From assembly GCA_948567375.1 (NCBI GenBank), contig OX419759.1, positions 3,449,303 to 3,513,302 on the forward strand: a stretch of DNA of 64,000 bases, read 5' to 3'. The stretch is from Lunularia cruciata. Its lineage: Eukaryota; Streptophyta; Marchantiopsida; Lunulariales; Lunulariaceae. The translations under genes and the position numbers were made by a program. Shown here one piece after another: positions 43,461-57,100 of this stretch; the first letter of the stretch is position 1, and each line of letters begins with the position of its first letter. A model generated the notes under the pieces. It was not told the DNA's origin, ran no database searches, and saw nothing but the letters and a program-made list of their open reading frames with translations.

Positions 43461-44039
43461 GTCTAAATATTTGGTTTTCCATATATCAGAAGTAAAAACC
43501 AACTAATCCTATATATGGACTCTAATCTACACTGAATGCTAATCAAACTCCTAAATAACCCAAAAAAATTAAAAATTTGCATGAGACAAGGTAAATTACA
43601 ATACCATAACTACCAAAAAATCATTTCATACTTTGGGTAAAATTTTATGAATGCAATCACCTTGTTTGATGAACCATTGATCCTTTTGATTATAACTTAT
43701 GTGGAGCGGTAGACATGTTTCATTCACATGTTGACTTAGATCATTGAAAATAGGTGTTTTGCTAGAGTAGTAATCATGGTGACAATACCCAAAGTTATTA
43801 TTGCTATGTACAATAGATTGAGCACCTTACTTGATTGTTGGATTGTGATAATCACCATCAAGAGCAAGTAAAGAGACTAGCATTTCAAGAAGGAGAAGAT
43901 CAAGTTTAATTTCCAAAGCCAAAGGTATTTGAAAGCAAGAATCTATTGAATGTAATAGAGAATTTTACATTTAATTGCAAATGTTATTTTGAAGTTTATA
44001 GATCTTTTGGATAAATGAAGATATATTTTTTGGCTTTGA
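43461..44039. other. no recognisable feature
   Basis: AT-rich sequence without a reading frame of note. It may contain the lost 5' part of the degraded gypsy copy that follows, but I cannot see an LTR here. Confidence 0.5.
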
Positions 44040-45850
44040 GACAATTAGAGTGGCAAATTCTAAGTAGAGCAAGCTCAATGGAAATTTGTTGCTCCAATCT
44101 TGACATTGGAAGAATTCAAGAGTGCAATCATTAGACTATTCTAATCAATGAATGATGCACAAGCTGCATCAAATAGACTAAAATATCAAAACATATTACT
44201 TTTTTGAGGAGCTATATCACTCAATTCCAAAATACGATAACATAAATTCCAAAGATTTTAAAAGGTGAAACTTTGAATTGGTTTGTGAGAGGCTTGAAAC
44301 TATATACCAAATTAGAATTAACCATGGATGAGCTCAAACACTTAGGAAAAGCCATGTAGTTGATTGAGCACTTTGATTCCTTGGTTTACACAACTTAGTC
44401 TTGACCTCAACCTTCACAAAACTAGCAAATTTACCACATATGAGTAGAAGAGCTAGCACTAATGGAGATTGATGTCATCCAACAAACACCACTTGGTATT
44501 ATAAATAGAGAAAAATTGCAAAAGAATAGTGGTTACTATTGTGGCCAAATTGGAGATTTATTGACTAATGTTCAACTAGGAATGGATGACCTCAACCATT
44601 TCACAAGTAGAGTTCTTGGAGCGTGAGGCTTAAGGAAACAAAGAATTCCAATTAGAGATATTGTTCACTTATTGAAAACTTGATTTATTCCGGTAGAATT
44701 GAAAGCTCAACCTATCCAAGTTTGATACACTTGCAAGGTACAATATCCAATTGTGATTTTAACATTTTTGTTGATTGTGGGAGTTTAATAAATATATGTC
44801 TATGGAGTTAGAAATGAATTATATAGTTCTATCAAGTCAATATTTGGTAAAAATTGATGATGGCAAATAGTAGAAAAGGTATTGCATTTTGTACCTCAAA
44901 TCTTATTATGTTCAAGATTAGGAAAGAACATTTGTATTGGATGAGGTTTGTAGTAGCTCCGCTACACTAAAATGTCATTCTTGGTCTCCCTTGGCTTGCA
45001 ATGTCATAAGGTTTGATTGGGCTTAACAACAAATTCAAGTATAATACCAAGGTAAAGCTTATTGTAGGTTGTTCCGTATCTCTAAAGAAGAAACTTAAGA
45101 ATAGTCAATCCCAATATGAGAAGTCTGTTAGTATAGCACCTATAGAACAAGCTTTTGAGGAAGATATTCTTGCTTTTGTTATGTGGATCAAGCAAATTGT
45201 GCAAGGATCTAATGAGAAAAATTGTGCAAGGATCTAATGAGGATAAGAAGCCTCAATAAGTAGTGGTTGATCAAATAGTTGAAGAGTTTACAGATGTGTT
45301 TATGGATGATCTTTTCATCTTTGATCAAGGTATGCCTTTCAAGATTGAGCTATTGCCAACTATACTCTAATGAGTAGACCAATCTATTGGCTCTCATTGA
45401 AAGAGTTAGAAGAGCTTTGAACAACATTGACCAAGTTGTTGGAGAAGGATTTCATATAACATCCCCTTAGGGAGCAACGGTACTATTTGTATCAAAGGAG
45501 GATGGATAACTTTGATTTTTTTTATAGATTACTAAGGTTTCAATAAATAAACCATAAAAAATTGATATCCCTTCCCTTGAGTCAATGACCTTCTGAATCA
45601 ATAAAATGGATCAAGATACTTCTCCAAGTTGGGTATTTTAAGTAGCTATTAGTATGTCCCAATTGATGCAAAAGATGTGTAGAAGATTACCTTTTGTACA
45701 AGTTATGTGCATTTTTTATAGAGAGTTTTACCTTTTGGGTTAATAATAATAATAATGCTTTGGAAAGCTTCATGGATCAAATGCATTGGGTGTTAAAAAA
45801 GCTATAGGATCAATACATGATATTGTTCTTGGATGACATTTTGAGTTACA
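44040..45850 (+). mobile_element. degraded plus-strand copy of the chromodomain gypsy family
   Basis: Plus-strand text matches the 36-41 kb element in order. Gag is seen as 'FVRGLKLYTKLELTMDEL' and 'IEHFDSLV' near 44,270-44,400. The linker 'IEQAFEEDILAFVMWIKQIV' falls in the frame 45,013-45,237. RT text at about 45,430-45,840 ends in 'LFLDDIL'. Homology stops after RT. The copy is badly broken (well over ten breaks), carries no recognised LTR, and lies in the opposite orientation to its relative 2.5 kb away. Confidence 0.8.
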
Positions 45851-48164
45851 ATACCTCTTGCAAATTTGCACTTGAAATTGTCATTTGCGCAAAATCATAG
45901 CGTTTAGCTTGTCCTTACAAAGATCATGAGATTTATAGTGAAACATTTGATGACCAACAATTGTGGTTACTATGATAGGACACTTGGTCTTTGAAAGAAG
46001 TACAATGATCTTCATCTTTGTAGCTCAAATGGGCCTGCAGTCCTTCAAATTACATGGCAATGTGATGAAAGGCATCATCTCAAACATATTACAAGTTCAG
46101 CAAATTAATAACAAACATTTCCAATTTTTTTGTCTCCTACTACTATACAATTCAACTCTCATAAAGCAAAGGTGTGGAACTACCAAGTAATCTTGGAAAA
46201 AATAATTTAGTGCATATTTGTGCACCTAGTTCTAGTTAGATTTTTATAAGACTTTATTCAAAGTAGTTAGAAGTTAAGTCTTTGATCATTAAATTTTTTT
46301 GATATTAGCTTAAGTCAAGAGAGTAATCTTGCATTGGGAAACTCATTAAGGTATTTATTAGAAGTAGTATTACATCTTTCTTCTTGCAATATAATTGAAA
46401 TTGAAATATTTGGTATCAATTAGAAGGATTGAGAAGTGTTCTACCAATCAATCTTGAAATGGTACAAAAGATCTTTTGCTTCAAATTATTGCAAGGTACA
46501 TGCGTAGCATTAAAGTACTTTGAGAGGAAGAAGACAAAGAAGAGGATTCTATGAATTGGTGCAATGATGATTTGAGCGGTGAGAGGAACATCAACATAAT
46601 ATATGATTCAAATGATTAAGGTGATAAGATTTTTTGAACAAGGTTAGATCTTATACACGGGGTACTATGTTTCACAGCATTTGGATTTTGTGATCAAAAA
46701 TCTTTTGGCATTTAGACAAATGACAAGGAAAAATATGGATTCTTTTTGTATATGAGTTGATCTTATAAAAAATTTAATTATGGATTAATTACCTCTTGTG
46801 GTTAATTCCAAAAACAAGATACATGATCCAATATTATAAATTTTTTATTTAGAGAAACATGATAATAATTGATATAATTTGAGGTTCTTTTCAAACTTTT
46901 GTTTGAGCATACCTTTCGATTACCTCTCTAAGATTGTTACCATTCACACAATGACTACATATATATTATTTATTTATTTATTTATTTATTTATCTGTTGT
47001 GAAGGATTGATATGAAATATTCATTATTTTTTGTATTATATCATGAGATTATACTTATCTCTTTTTAATCAATTTTATCTTAAAACATATTTTGAAAGAA
47101 GTATACAATCAACTATAACATGGATCTACAAATCACTTGGAAATATAAGTTATAATTATAATTCATTCTATTACAAGTATTACATCCAGTGTAAAAGTCT
47201 ATCAAAATTGTCTTCTGCTTATAAGTTTTTACAATATTGTGAATATTTGAAAGTAAAAATTTAATTTCTTTAAGGGACAATATAGAGATATAAATTCCAT
47301 TTTATTCTAAAATTCTATTTATGATGACTCTTCAGTTCCATGTGAAAGTACGCTAGAATGATATTTGTACTTGTCGTTGCATATTGGAATACTAAAGCTA
47401 AGATCAAAGATATATCAAGGTATTTTATGGATACAAATATAGTAAATAATATGTACATTTCAGAATATTATATTTCAGTACCATATTTCAGTATAGTTAA
47501 GTTGACCTTATATGAATATTATAATTCATTGGAAATCTATAGCAAAACCATATCAAGAGATTATAATCAACCTCTGGAAAAATACCTCAGTAATCATTTT
47601 ATTTTATTTTTCTTTTAGATTTATAAATCATATTTTTTATATATTTTTTGTTAGTTCAAAAATCATTCTATCTTAAAATAAAATTCAATTTTTAGACTTA
47701 AAAAACTATTTTCATCATTAATATTTTATTTTTTGATAATATAAATGCTTAGAAAATACCATTTCTTAGTGAATATAAATTTTAAAATAATCCAACTTTT
47801 TTTTCAATTCTTCCCAAGATCCAATTGGTTTGTATAGTATTTGAAAAGCTTTAGTTTATTAGAGTTGAAATAGGGAATAATAGAAATTGGCACAAAATAT
47901 TTAAGAAAAATCATATTTTATAGATTCCTCATTTTTATTCTTAATATAAAATCTTGAATAGGAGATACATAAATTATTTAGAGAATTCATTTAATACCGT
48001 ATCGATAACTGAAACCTCACCTCATAAAGGAATTCATTCAGGTCAAGTAACATGGGTTCAGGTATTAAAATTCTCTCTCTAAATTGAGAAATCTCGTCAC
48101 CTGAGTAAATCCAATTTTTTTAAAAATTTTTAGTGTGATATACTATCATATGATAATAGAAGAA
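45851..48164. other. very AT-rich region with a (TTTA)n microsatellite
   Basis: The part 46,650-48,160 is strikingly AT-rich. A (TTTA)n run lies at about 46,966-46,993. Two plus-strand frames, 47,031-47,264 and 47,358-47,618, are Tyr/Ile/Ser/Lys-rich, as expected from AT-rich chance frames, and I do not call them genes. A 12-bp palindrome TATCATATGATA lies at about 48,145, next to the 3' end of LINE copy B. Confidence 0.5.
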
Positions 48165-50215
48165 ATTTGACCTCATAAAACACAAGAAGGATGTGAAGAC
48201 CACATCAAGCTATACAAGGGGGAGACGAAAGAAATAGAATGGGACTAGGCTCCAATAGTATCAATATGAGAAATCTGCCCTACCGCACCTAAGATATCCA
48301 AGCTATGCAAGTCGTAAGGTATACAAACTATTGGAGCACATGCAAAAGCATCAGCTAGTGTGATTGCTTTCCTATGGATTGCACCAACCAATGCTCTTTG
48401 TAAAGCAATGTACACTCACTGTCTAAAGTATGCTATCAAGTATGAGAGTGAGAGTGGTACTCCTTGACATCTAATATGATAAGCTTCACGCACTCCATGA
48501 TAAATGTGTCCAATGCTATGTCCATCATTCCATATAACTCTCGGGCTAGAGGAACAAAGAGGTGACCTCGCCTTGGAGACCTTGCGTGCTTCAGCACCGC
48601 TCACCGCCCATTTAGGAGGATGAGTAATCACTCCTTCCAAACTACATCACGCATAGGGTCTATAACCACTATCTGCCACTATCACTTGTTCATCTTGGAC
48701 CAAGTATAAGTTTGCTCTGATAGGTATCATTTGCAAAGAATATGAAAGCTCCCTCCGAGCAAGGTACCCACTCTCTTGTGCCATAGCAAACACTATATCC
48801 TTGATTGCATCATGGGTTGCTATCCTTTGTCCTCCATAAGGACATCGTGTCATATGGGCCACTATTGCATCTAGTGTAGAATCACATTTACAAGTGAGTA
48901 ACAAAGATGTAAATGGGTGGACCAAACCTAGGTGGAACCTCATCACTGTAGAGAGAGTGGCTGCTGTCAGTCGGAGTACCTTAATGCATGGTCGAGCTAG
49001 GATCCAAGAGCTTTCACCCTGCTGGAGCAAGAGCAAAGATGTGTTCTAGTGGGTGAGGAATAGACGTCAACTAAGAGAGAATGTAGCATATGTTAACATT
49101 ATTGCTCCATCAAGGAAGATTGGAAACCTATGGGCCAATCTGTCAGTAGTGAAGGAAAGGATGGAAGGTACTCATATGCCTATGGAGATAGACCATCTCT
49201 CGTCTACTGTAATAACACTTGGAGAGAAAAGGATCCCTCCTCCACCTTGGTTACATAAGTCTCCAAAACTAGCCTATCAACAACCACAAAATGGGAGGAA
49301 AGTAGAGGTAACGAGAAAGCCCAACTACCCAAAAACACTATAGGTGCCATCTCCTCGATAGAACATAAGCCTACCCCTCCGCATGAGATTGGTAGAGATG
49401 CTTGTCTACAAGCCAAATCCCCCATCACACACTCAAATGTCCATGGTCCGATAATATCACCAAAGACTCTCATGATCCTCCTATCAAAAGCTCACAAATG
49501 TGATAGGAAATTTAAGGAACAAGGAACCGTGTGGAGAATGTAAATCGGTCGACGTGCAATACTAGAAGAGAGTATACCAAAAGCCACCTACGGATCTCCT
49601 AGTAATGGAAAGTCATCCACATGGAGAATATCCTTTGCAAGGGCAACATCTAAGAAGCATGTGACAAAATCCTCATATCTTGTTTGCACTCCAAAAATGC
49701 ATAGTACATCTTAGATGTGACACACCTCTTTGGAAGCTCAAGGTGGGAATGGATACCTGAAGGGGCTCTACACTTTGACACCTTGACTCTCAAGCCTACA
49801 AGATGTAGCTAGGTAGTCAAGTGATCAAAGGAATGTCTAATCTGATCGGTGCCCACAATGTGTATATTGTCTGCTAAAGAGAGAAATACACAACCTAGCA
49901 TGGCCAAAGTAGTAGATAAGAGAGCTCTAAAGTGAGCTATGGCAAACAAAGGTCCCCCTAAAGGATCCCCCAATTGTGTACGACAACTTACTCCAAGATG
50001 GTGACTCCCTCTTGTGACCACCCATGCTGGTAGTAAGGGGAAGTAAGCAAGCCATAAAACAACCACACAAAGGGAATGAGACTTGCCAAAGATCCACCGG
50101 CCTCCCTAAGCTCTCTAAAGATGGATGCCAAGAGATGCTATTATATGATAATTGATCGGGCAGAATGTTTCGAGGCGCTAAACTGGTAAAAGATGCACTG
50201 CCCATCTGCAGGAGA
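48165..50215 (-). mobile_element. non-LTR (LINE-like) retrotransposon, copy B, with RT motifs
   Basis: This is the longer copy. On the minus strand, the frame 50,066-49,809 reads 'GVSCRTQLGDPLGGPLFAIA' and 'FLSLADNIHIVG', the B and C palm motifs of a non-LTR reverse transcriptase; family members usually read ADD, here altered to ADN. Connector text with 'LRVKVSKC' follows. The frame 49,036-48,647 holds the C-terminal nuclease-like domain ('HMTRCPYGGQRIATHD ... AMAQESGYLARRE ... QVIVAD'). The 3' tail ends near 48,165. The 5' end is cut within RT at about 50,215. Stops and shifts make it inactive. No clear target duplication was found. Confidence 0.8.
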
Positions 50216-51075
50216 GTAAGGATTTAATTTTCTTCAACACAAATCATATATTTATAAGGTATAGAGAGCGGAAGAAGCTTATCCATTCCGATGAAACTAC
50301 AGAAACAACAAAGAAAAAACATTATAAAACAAAATACTTTGGTGGATATATCTTAAAGATACGGGATTCAACTTTATAATATGCCCCTTTCGATTCCCTA
50401 CTTTGGTTGGTATGTCGTGAACCATGGGATAGATAGATTCATGTTGTAGTTTCTCTTTGACTTTGGGCCTCGGATAAACTCGGAGACACGAGATACACTT
50501 TATCTGCAACAAAGAATAGTTTAATCGACCAGCTCGATGGAGTATAGGAATGTTCCAAGATGGGGCACACATCGGATTTCATCAACTTTCAAGAGCGTCT
50601 GCAGGCGCTCTTTCTGTTTGAAACTGCTGCGGTTCATGTCATCTCATTCATTAGTCATGACTCATGAGCCTTTGCATTTAGCATTTGCGCTGGACGAGCT
50701 ACAGAGCAGATACGCCAAAAAGTCGAGGGTAAACTGGCACTCAACGAGCTACAGAACAGATACGACAAAAAGTCAAGGCAACGACCAAACCAACTTCGAG
50801 TGTGATTCTGTCGCTCATCTTCCTTGGCTTGTCGCCGTGTTCGGACGCCACGCCTCTTCTGGCAGAATTTTGTGGATTCCGGGGGTCGGGAAAGCTTCGT
50901 CTGGGACGAAACGGGCGCGATCACTTCGCGCATCCTATGGAATCGATGGATCCCGTCTTTACTAGCGGATACGACAGGATCTCCAGAAGTCTTTCAGTGC
51001 ACTGGCTTGGCGGTGTTGAGATCTTGCTGTAATTACAGCTTTCCTGGAAGCTTTTTTTGAAGACAAAGATAGAGA
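50216..51075. other. non-repetitive-looking DNA with a 50-bp tandem duplication
   Basis: A change in composition starts here, with more CG dinucleotides and fewer homopolymer runs. Around 50,692-50,790 the segment 'acgagctacaga(g/a)cagatacg(c/a)caaaaagtc' is repeated with a 50-bp period. The plus frame 50,537-50,965 (142 codons) spans this duplication and has no recognisable domain, so I do not call it a gene. Confidence 0.55.
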
Positions 51076-51190
51076 AAGGCGACCAAGTAGAACACATGAA
51101 GGATGAAGGATGGGAAGACCTCATCAAGCCAAAAAGAGGGATGGGAAGACAAAAGAGGTAAAATGGGACTAGACCCCAGCAGATACAATA
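51076..51190 (-). mobile_element. short LINE 3'-end copy
   Basis: The minus strand matches the LINE tail: 'ctggggtctagtcccatttt', 'tgtcttcccatc', 'ttgatgaggtcttcccatcct', 'tgtgttctacttggtcgcctttctc'. It contains a small extra repeat of 'gggatgggaagac'. It is a 5'-truncated copy of about 110 bp. I could not define a target duplication. Confidence 0.75.
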
Positions 51191-54100
51191 TACATGGAAA
51201 AGGAAGTCAAACTGACTGTGCCTGGGGATCAAGACCACGAGATGACATGCAATGCAACTTAAATTGTTGTTCATGTGAACCGGAGTTCGGCTCATGCCGA
51301 TTGAACCTTCTAAATTCTGGGAAATTCTCGACGTTGGAGAGGTACTTCCTGCTAGTTTTGATTCAGAGTCAAGTCTGAACCCGTAGCACGGGAAGGGTTC
51401 TGAATTACTTTCGCTGTGGGAACTGAATCTTGCAGCTGGTTGTAGCTAGAATGTTATGATAGATTTTTCCTGAATATTCATTCCTCAATGCCCAGCTCAC
51501 ATGGAATTCTGACGCTTCGTTGTTAGAGATTCGGAGAAACAGAGCAAAAGACAAGTTAAAGAGAGAATAGTTGTCTTAATTTGTCATGTAGATAGACCCC
51601 GGTATCTCCAAGCATATGTGTATATTGGAATCAATTCTTGTTCTAAATAACGTAGTGTCTCTGTTTTCTTGGATATACATTGTGTGAACAAGTTAAGTGC
51701 CATGGATTTCTGTGTATAGTATCGAGTAAACAAGATAAACGAAATTGTAACGCGTAGTAATGGATTCACTTTGTTTGAAACTGAATAGACGGGTATTTTC
51801 AATGTAATTTCCCCCTTCTGGCCACAACTGTATAATCCAAACGTTCTCAAGGACTTATGGTAATTACTTGCCGGTACTTTTTCATTTCCAGTATCTATTA
51901 CATTAATATTGCTAACCAGCGAATACTGCAAAATCACATTCACCACAATTTACAATTTCATCAAATTAAATTAGCTATAAAAGAGGTATAATGCAGGAGA
52001 AAAGTTGATCCCAAATGAAACTCGTTATATGACTTGATATATAATCTACCAATATTTTATGCAGAAAATTTTTGCACCGCTTTCCTATTTTGCATTATGA
52101 TCTCGAACGTTACGTATTTGTGGAAGTTCAGTAAAATGTCAGTCGATGTAATAAATCGCCGAATCCTGACCAAAGTTAAGGTACTCAGAAAAAGGATCAC
52201 GCACTCTTAATAATATGTGAAGTCTGATGTGATGCCCAGGCAATTTAGACCACATGATCTACCCTCTACATTGTAGGGCCTCTACATCATAGATATCAAA
52301 AAGAAGAAAAGGTTTACATCTTACAGATCTTTGCGAAAAATCAGTCAGAAGTGCAACGTTACGTAGCGAATATATTATTCATGCGCATTGCTATTATCAA
52401 CAACAGATATCGTTTTCGACTACACTTTGGATTTATTCAAAGGAAGAAGTCAAAGCTATTGGAATCAAATGCGGAGCAGAGGCTTAGGAAACGCAAGTGG
52501 CAATTTCCCAAATGCTGCCGTGTGTGGTCAAAGGTCAGAGAATCAACTGCGTATGGACCACCTCACCTTACAGCGTGAAAAACTTGACTCCGTCGGATAC
52601 AACATCTGAGTGATCTTTGATGCTATACATGGCGTACTGCATGTGGAGGGCCGGGTGAATGGGAGATCGTATCCAGACACTGATATCCGACGGTTGAAGA
52701 TTGGAACCGGGTAGTTTACTAGCGTAGAGCTCGAGTAGAGCGACAAGATAGACGTTCGCAGTCGTTTATACAGCTTGTCTCCATTTGACGGGAACAAGTT
52801 GACATCATGCACATGATCGTTCTCGTGCAGCCATACGATTCGTTGATTTGTGGAAAACTCTTTTATCTGACTCTCAGCATGTTCGTGCTCACGTGCCGGA
52901 AGCTTTTATTGTCCAGGATTCGTCATGACTTGTTTCTTATCTGGCGGGTTTCCAGTGATCCGGCCATATGTTACGGTGAGCCTACTGAATACGCCGATTG
53001 TATCCTACGAGAATACTTACAAATTCGTCGTAAGAACATTATACCTTTTGTCTGTTGGTCCATCATCCCATCTGTTCTCCCTCTTTCGATTCGCCTTCCA
53101 TCTTACTTCATCTCAAGGATGGAGGATACAGGGAATTACAACGCAGTTACTTCGACGAAGTACGTTGTAGAGTTATAACTTCGTGCGGAGACTACAGTAA
53201 TCACCTCGGTTTGTAGAAGTACAAACGTTCTGGAGGATTCCGCACGAAACTCAGTATATGAAATGTTTATCCTGTTATTCACCAATCGCCATCTTAGTTT
53301 GTCTCTTTGGTTTTCTATTTTAGAATGTGGTTTTTCTTCTAAGGAGAACCTTGTGTTTGTTCTTTTCATTCCCTAGTCTGTTTACTTTCGGTATACGTAT
53401 TTTGTTTGGCTAGTTTCCACGTTGTAGACTGAGGCGATTGAATAACGAAGGCTTTTTACTCCATGGAGCTTTTTGCAAGGCATGAAGACCCAGTCTAGAC
53501 AAAATATATTAAATCTTCAGGCCTTGAAATCTGCCTTGTTTTTTTAAGAGTATAAAATTATATCTTGTGAATCTTTTAGATAGCTGAATGAATAAATCAT
53601 TAGTGTTGGTTATATGTAATAACACTGGTTAATATCTATAACCACAAATATTGCCTTAAATTGGTAGAAATTGAATTGTATATTGGTATGCATTCCCCTC
53701 AATAAACGCAATAAAAATTCAATCGTCAATCAGGTCAGATGAAAAGTTAGTATATGAATAGAAAAAAAAAATTAGAATAGAAGGGCGAAAAGAACTGGTT
53801 TCACGAGATGTTAGTCTGCCTTATATTTTAGAACATGATGACCTACAGCTACAATTGGATTAAGATATATTCTACTAATTCTGCCAGGCATAAGCTCTGT
53901 ATAATTTCTCCATAGATTCATAGTGATCGAAGTTGAGTTATATCTCTTGCGATCCAAGTGCAGAGCTTTATCAAATAAATTTAACAGTCATAAGGACAAA
54001 CATCAGGTCAAACAGAGATTAGTCATCTCGATTCTTAACGCTTTCTGTAATTTCAGTTCTTTATATATAACCAATTTGAGAATTAGCAGCTTATGACATA

Positions 54101-57100
54101 TTTAAAATGTTATACGTTGCAAACCTCCACACTCAAAAATTTTAGAACTATAATATCTTAGAGTCTTGTCTTGTCTCTACAAGAAGGACAAAAATCCAAG
54201 CCAAATAGTACACTCGAAGGAAAAGAATAGGGAAAAGAAGCCACTGATAAGTGCATGAGAGAAAAAGAAAAAGAAAAAGAAGCACGATTCTCAAAGGAAA
54301 ATGGGCAAGACCTGAAACCAAAGGAAATCACACTAGAAAATCTAACCTGATAATGATCTTAAACAAGTATATATTTGAGCTGAATGATAAAGATGCTTTA
54401 AGAGTACATTCTGGTATGAGAAGTAGAAGTTTCCTAGGAGTCGTGAGAAGAGCTTCCCTACTCTAGTGCCTAACAGGAATAACTGAATCAAATGCCTGAG
54501 ACTGAATAACTGAATCAGACAACACAAAGAGCTGGAGGAGAGACCAACGTGACTATTCATAAGGGCTCGAATTTCTCGTTGTGATATCATGATCAACATG
54601 ACAATAAATCAGATTGGATAAGATGCGACAAATACTTTCTCTTTCAATGGTAGTGATTTGGCAGTTCATTTGATGAATTTGGCAAGACGGCTATGTCAAT
54701 CATCTTGAGATCAGGTTACATAAAGGATAGAAGTAGCCTAAGGACAAAATTTGAACTCATGCGACGAAGTAGAAATGAAACATGAACAACCTTTTTTTGC
54801 TTGGAATTTCTAATGGATGAAGGCAATGATCACTTACTACTTTCTTATGCGGTATCTACTAACCAAACTGTCTGCTGGAACTTTTACCGAGGACTATATA
54901 CCATTGCGTCGAATTGGAAGTATGAGGAAGCACATGCAACTGTAGGCTAAATTTGTCTGTCATGCAAACACTGTTATAAAGGTGCTATTTTCGAGCTCAT
55001 GTTGACTTGGACTTGAGTTCGAGCGCATACCAAGAAATGCTTCATAGGGACAATAACATGCTATTGTTTCGAGTAATGTAATAGAATGCTAGTGCTTGGT
55101 CATATTATGTTTTATTCTTAATGCGGGCATTCTAGGACCTGGGCTGTACAAAAGATTATATAGAGAGCCAGAGCTTGAGAAGATGCAGTTTCTCAAGACG
55201 TGTTCCACTCATTTCAGTGTGTTGGAAAGTTTTTGGGTCGGCAACCTTTTTACTGGAGTGTTTTTCTGCTGCTTCCTTTCTCTCTCGTTCTTTTGATGAT
55301 AGGTTCTCATACAGTTCCTCGCTTTTGAATCTTTGTGTCGTTGAGGAACGTCACTTTCTGTCATCAAACAGTGTTGGTCTTGTAAGCTATCGTCCTCAGC
55401 ATGGAACTTGAAAATAGAAAAATGGGAAAATTTGCACATCAACTAGCATGGTCAGAAAGGGGTTTACCAACCAAAACAGTTTGAGGAATTTATACTTCTA
55501 ATCATTTGGCCGATATCCAGTATATCAGATATGATGTGGATGTAAGATCAGTCTAAGGAGAACTTTTGCTCCGAGTCACAAAGAACACTCTGGCAAATTA
55601 TGCTCCGATGGCGCTTCCTCGATTTGGCTTGTCATTGAGCGATATTTGCTGGTTTGCATGCCCTCGCTATACATGCAAATTACATGCCTTTTACAAAAAA
55701 CGCCATTAGCCAAGGACCCTCCAGCAGCTATTTGTGTAAGAAATCTATGGGGAAAAGGTGACAATAATAATGGAGTGCAGATGGGATGAAATTACGAAGG
55801 TCGTCACAACAATTACTCGGTCAAAAAAGCCAGCAAACAAGGATGCCGACACACATCCTCCGTCTTATATATTCTGAAGGTGGTACAATCTAAAGGATGT
55901 TCTCTGAATAAAATACTGCGTTCATGATTGAGAATTTATAAGAGAATCTATGACTATGACAAAAAGTCTATCTGGAAGCCATGAAGACCTAGATGGATCC
56001 CTGGGGTTCTACCACCCCAGTCACTCCAAAAAATTTCAAGAGGACATAGAGAGAGCGTGCTCATGAGGAGCACATGACTAGGAATCTCGATTTTCTCCCA
56101 CACTCTTGACCTCACAAAGCATGGTAATATGACTCCTGTAAGGTACGAGCTGGCGCTCTCAACTCATCCAAGCCTTTACGCTTTAGAGTCGGCTATAACC
56201 TTTCTCAAAGCGAGACCAGGACCAGGTCCTGGTCTTTATGCCTCACTTTATTCATTTGGTTTCTATCCATTGCTCTAGTGTGATGTAAAGAGTCTTACAA
56301 GCTTGATCCATTCCCTCATAAGCCACGTTCGATGGGTTGCTGGCTGGCTACCACTAAGTGGTGCCATTAAAAATTACACATATATCAAACCATGTCTTGG
56401 GGCCCGGATAAGTGATGGTTATGGGTCAAAAACCAAGAAAGTAGAAGGAGTAGTAGAGGATCGGAGCTTTTATGGCCCAGTAAAACAAACAATTTTGTGG
56501 AAAGTATTTTGCAGAAATTTGAGTAGGATTTAGTATGATATATTTGTATTTGTTTCTATCAATAACGTAGATAGAAGAATGGGAAGATATAGTATAACAA
56601 TGATATTACAAGATAGCTGTAGGGTGCTATATATTCAACAGTCGATATCGATACTGTGATCTCCCAAAAGCACATGTCCACACACCTCAACGGAAAAGAA
56701 AGGAGAAAGTGCGTTCTTCTTTTCGATCTTGTGTAGTGGAGAATGATTTACAACACGTGGAGAAGAATGAATATTTTCTACTTCTTTATGACTAACTTTG
56801 TCGTGGAGATCATACCTACATTAGACACAGGTAACAACCAGGAAACAACTTATGTTTGCAGTTTGACCTGTTGGTCATTTGCAAACATTCTTCGCAAATT
56901 GAATAGTTCTTTGGGCTTGTCGAAGGCAGCAGATTCTTCGGGGAAACAAGGGGCCTTATACTGTAGGATCATGCGATAATGCAATCCAAAATTCTGCTTT
57001 GCGGGGGTTACTTATGAAGGGGCTGTGGAAAGCATTAGCCATTATCATTTGGGTTCCCTTCTAATATCCGAGAAGCAAATTACAGTATCATCCTGTGTTG

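Noticed and set aside
47031-47618. two Tyr/Ile-rich frames as organelle-type genes
   Set aside because: Composition is what AT-rich chance frames give; no organelle protein was recognisable.
50537-50965. 142-codon plus-strand frame as a host gene
   Set aside because: It spans a 50-bp tandem duplication, overlaps other frames on both strands and shows no conserved domain or gene-like context.
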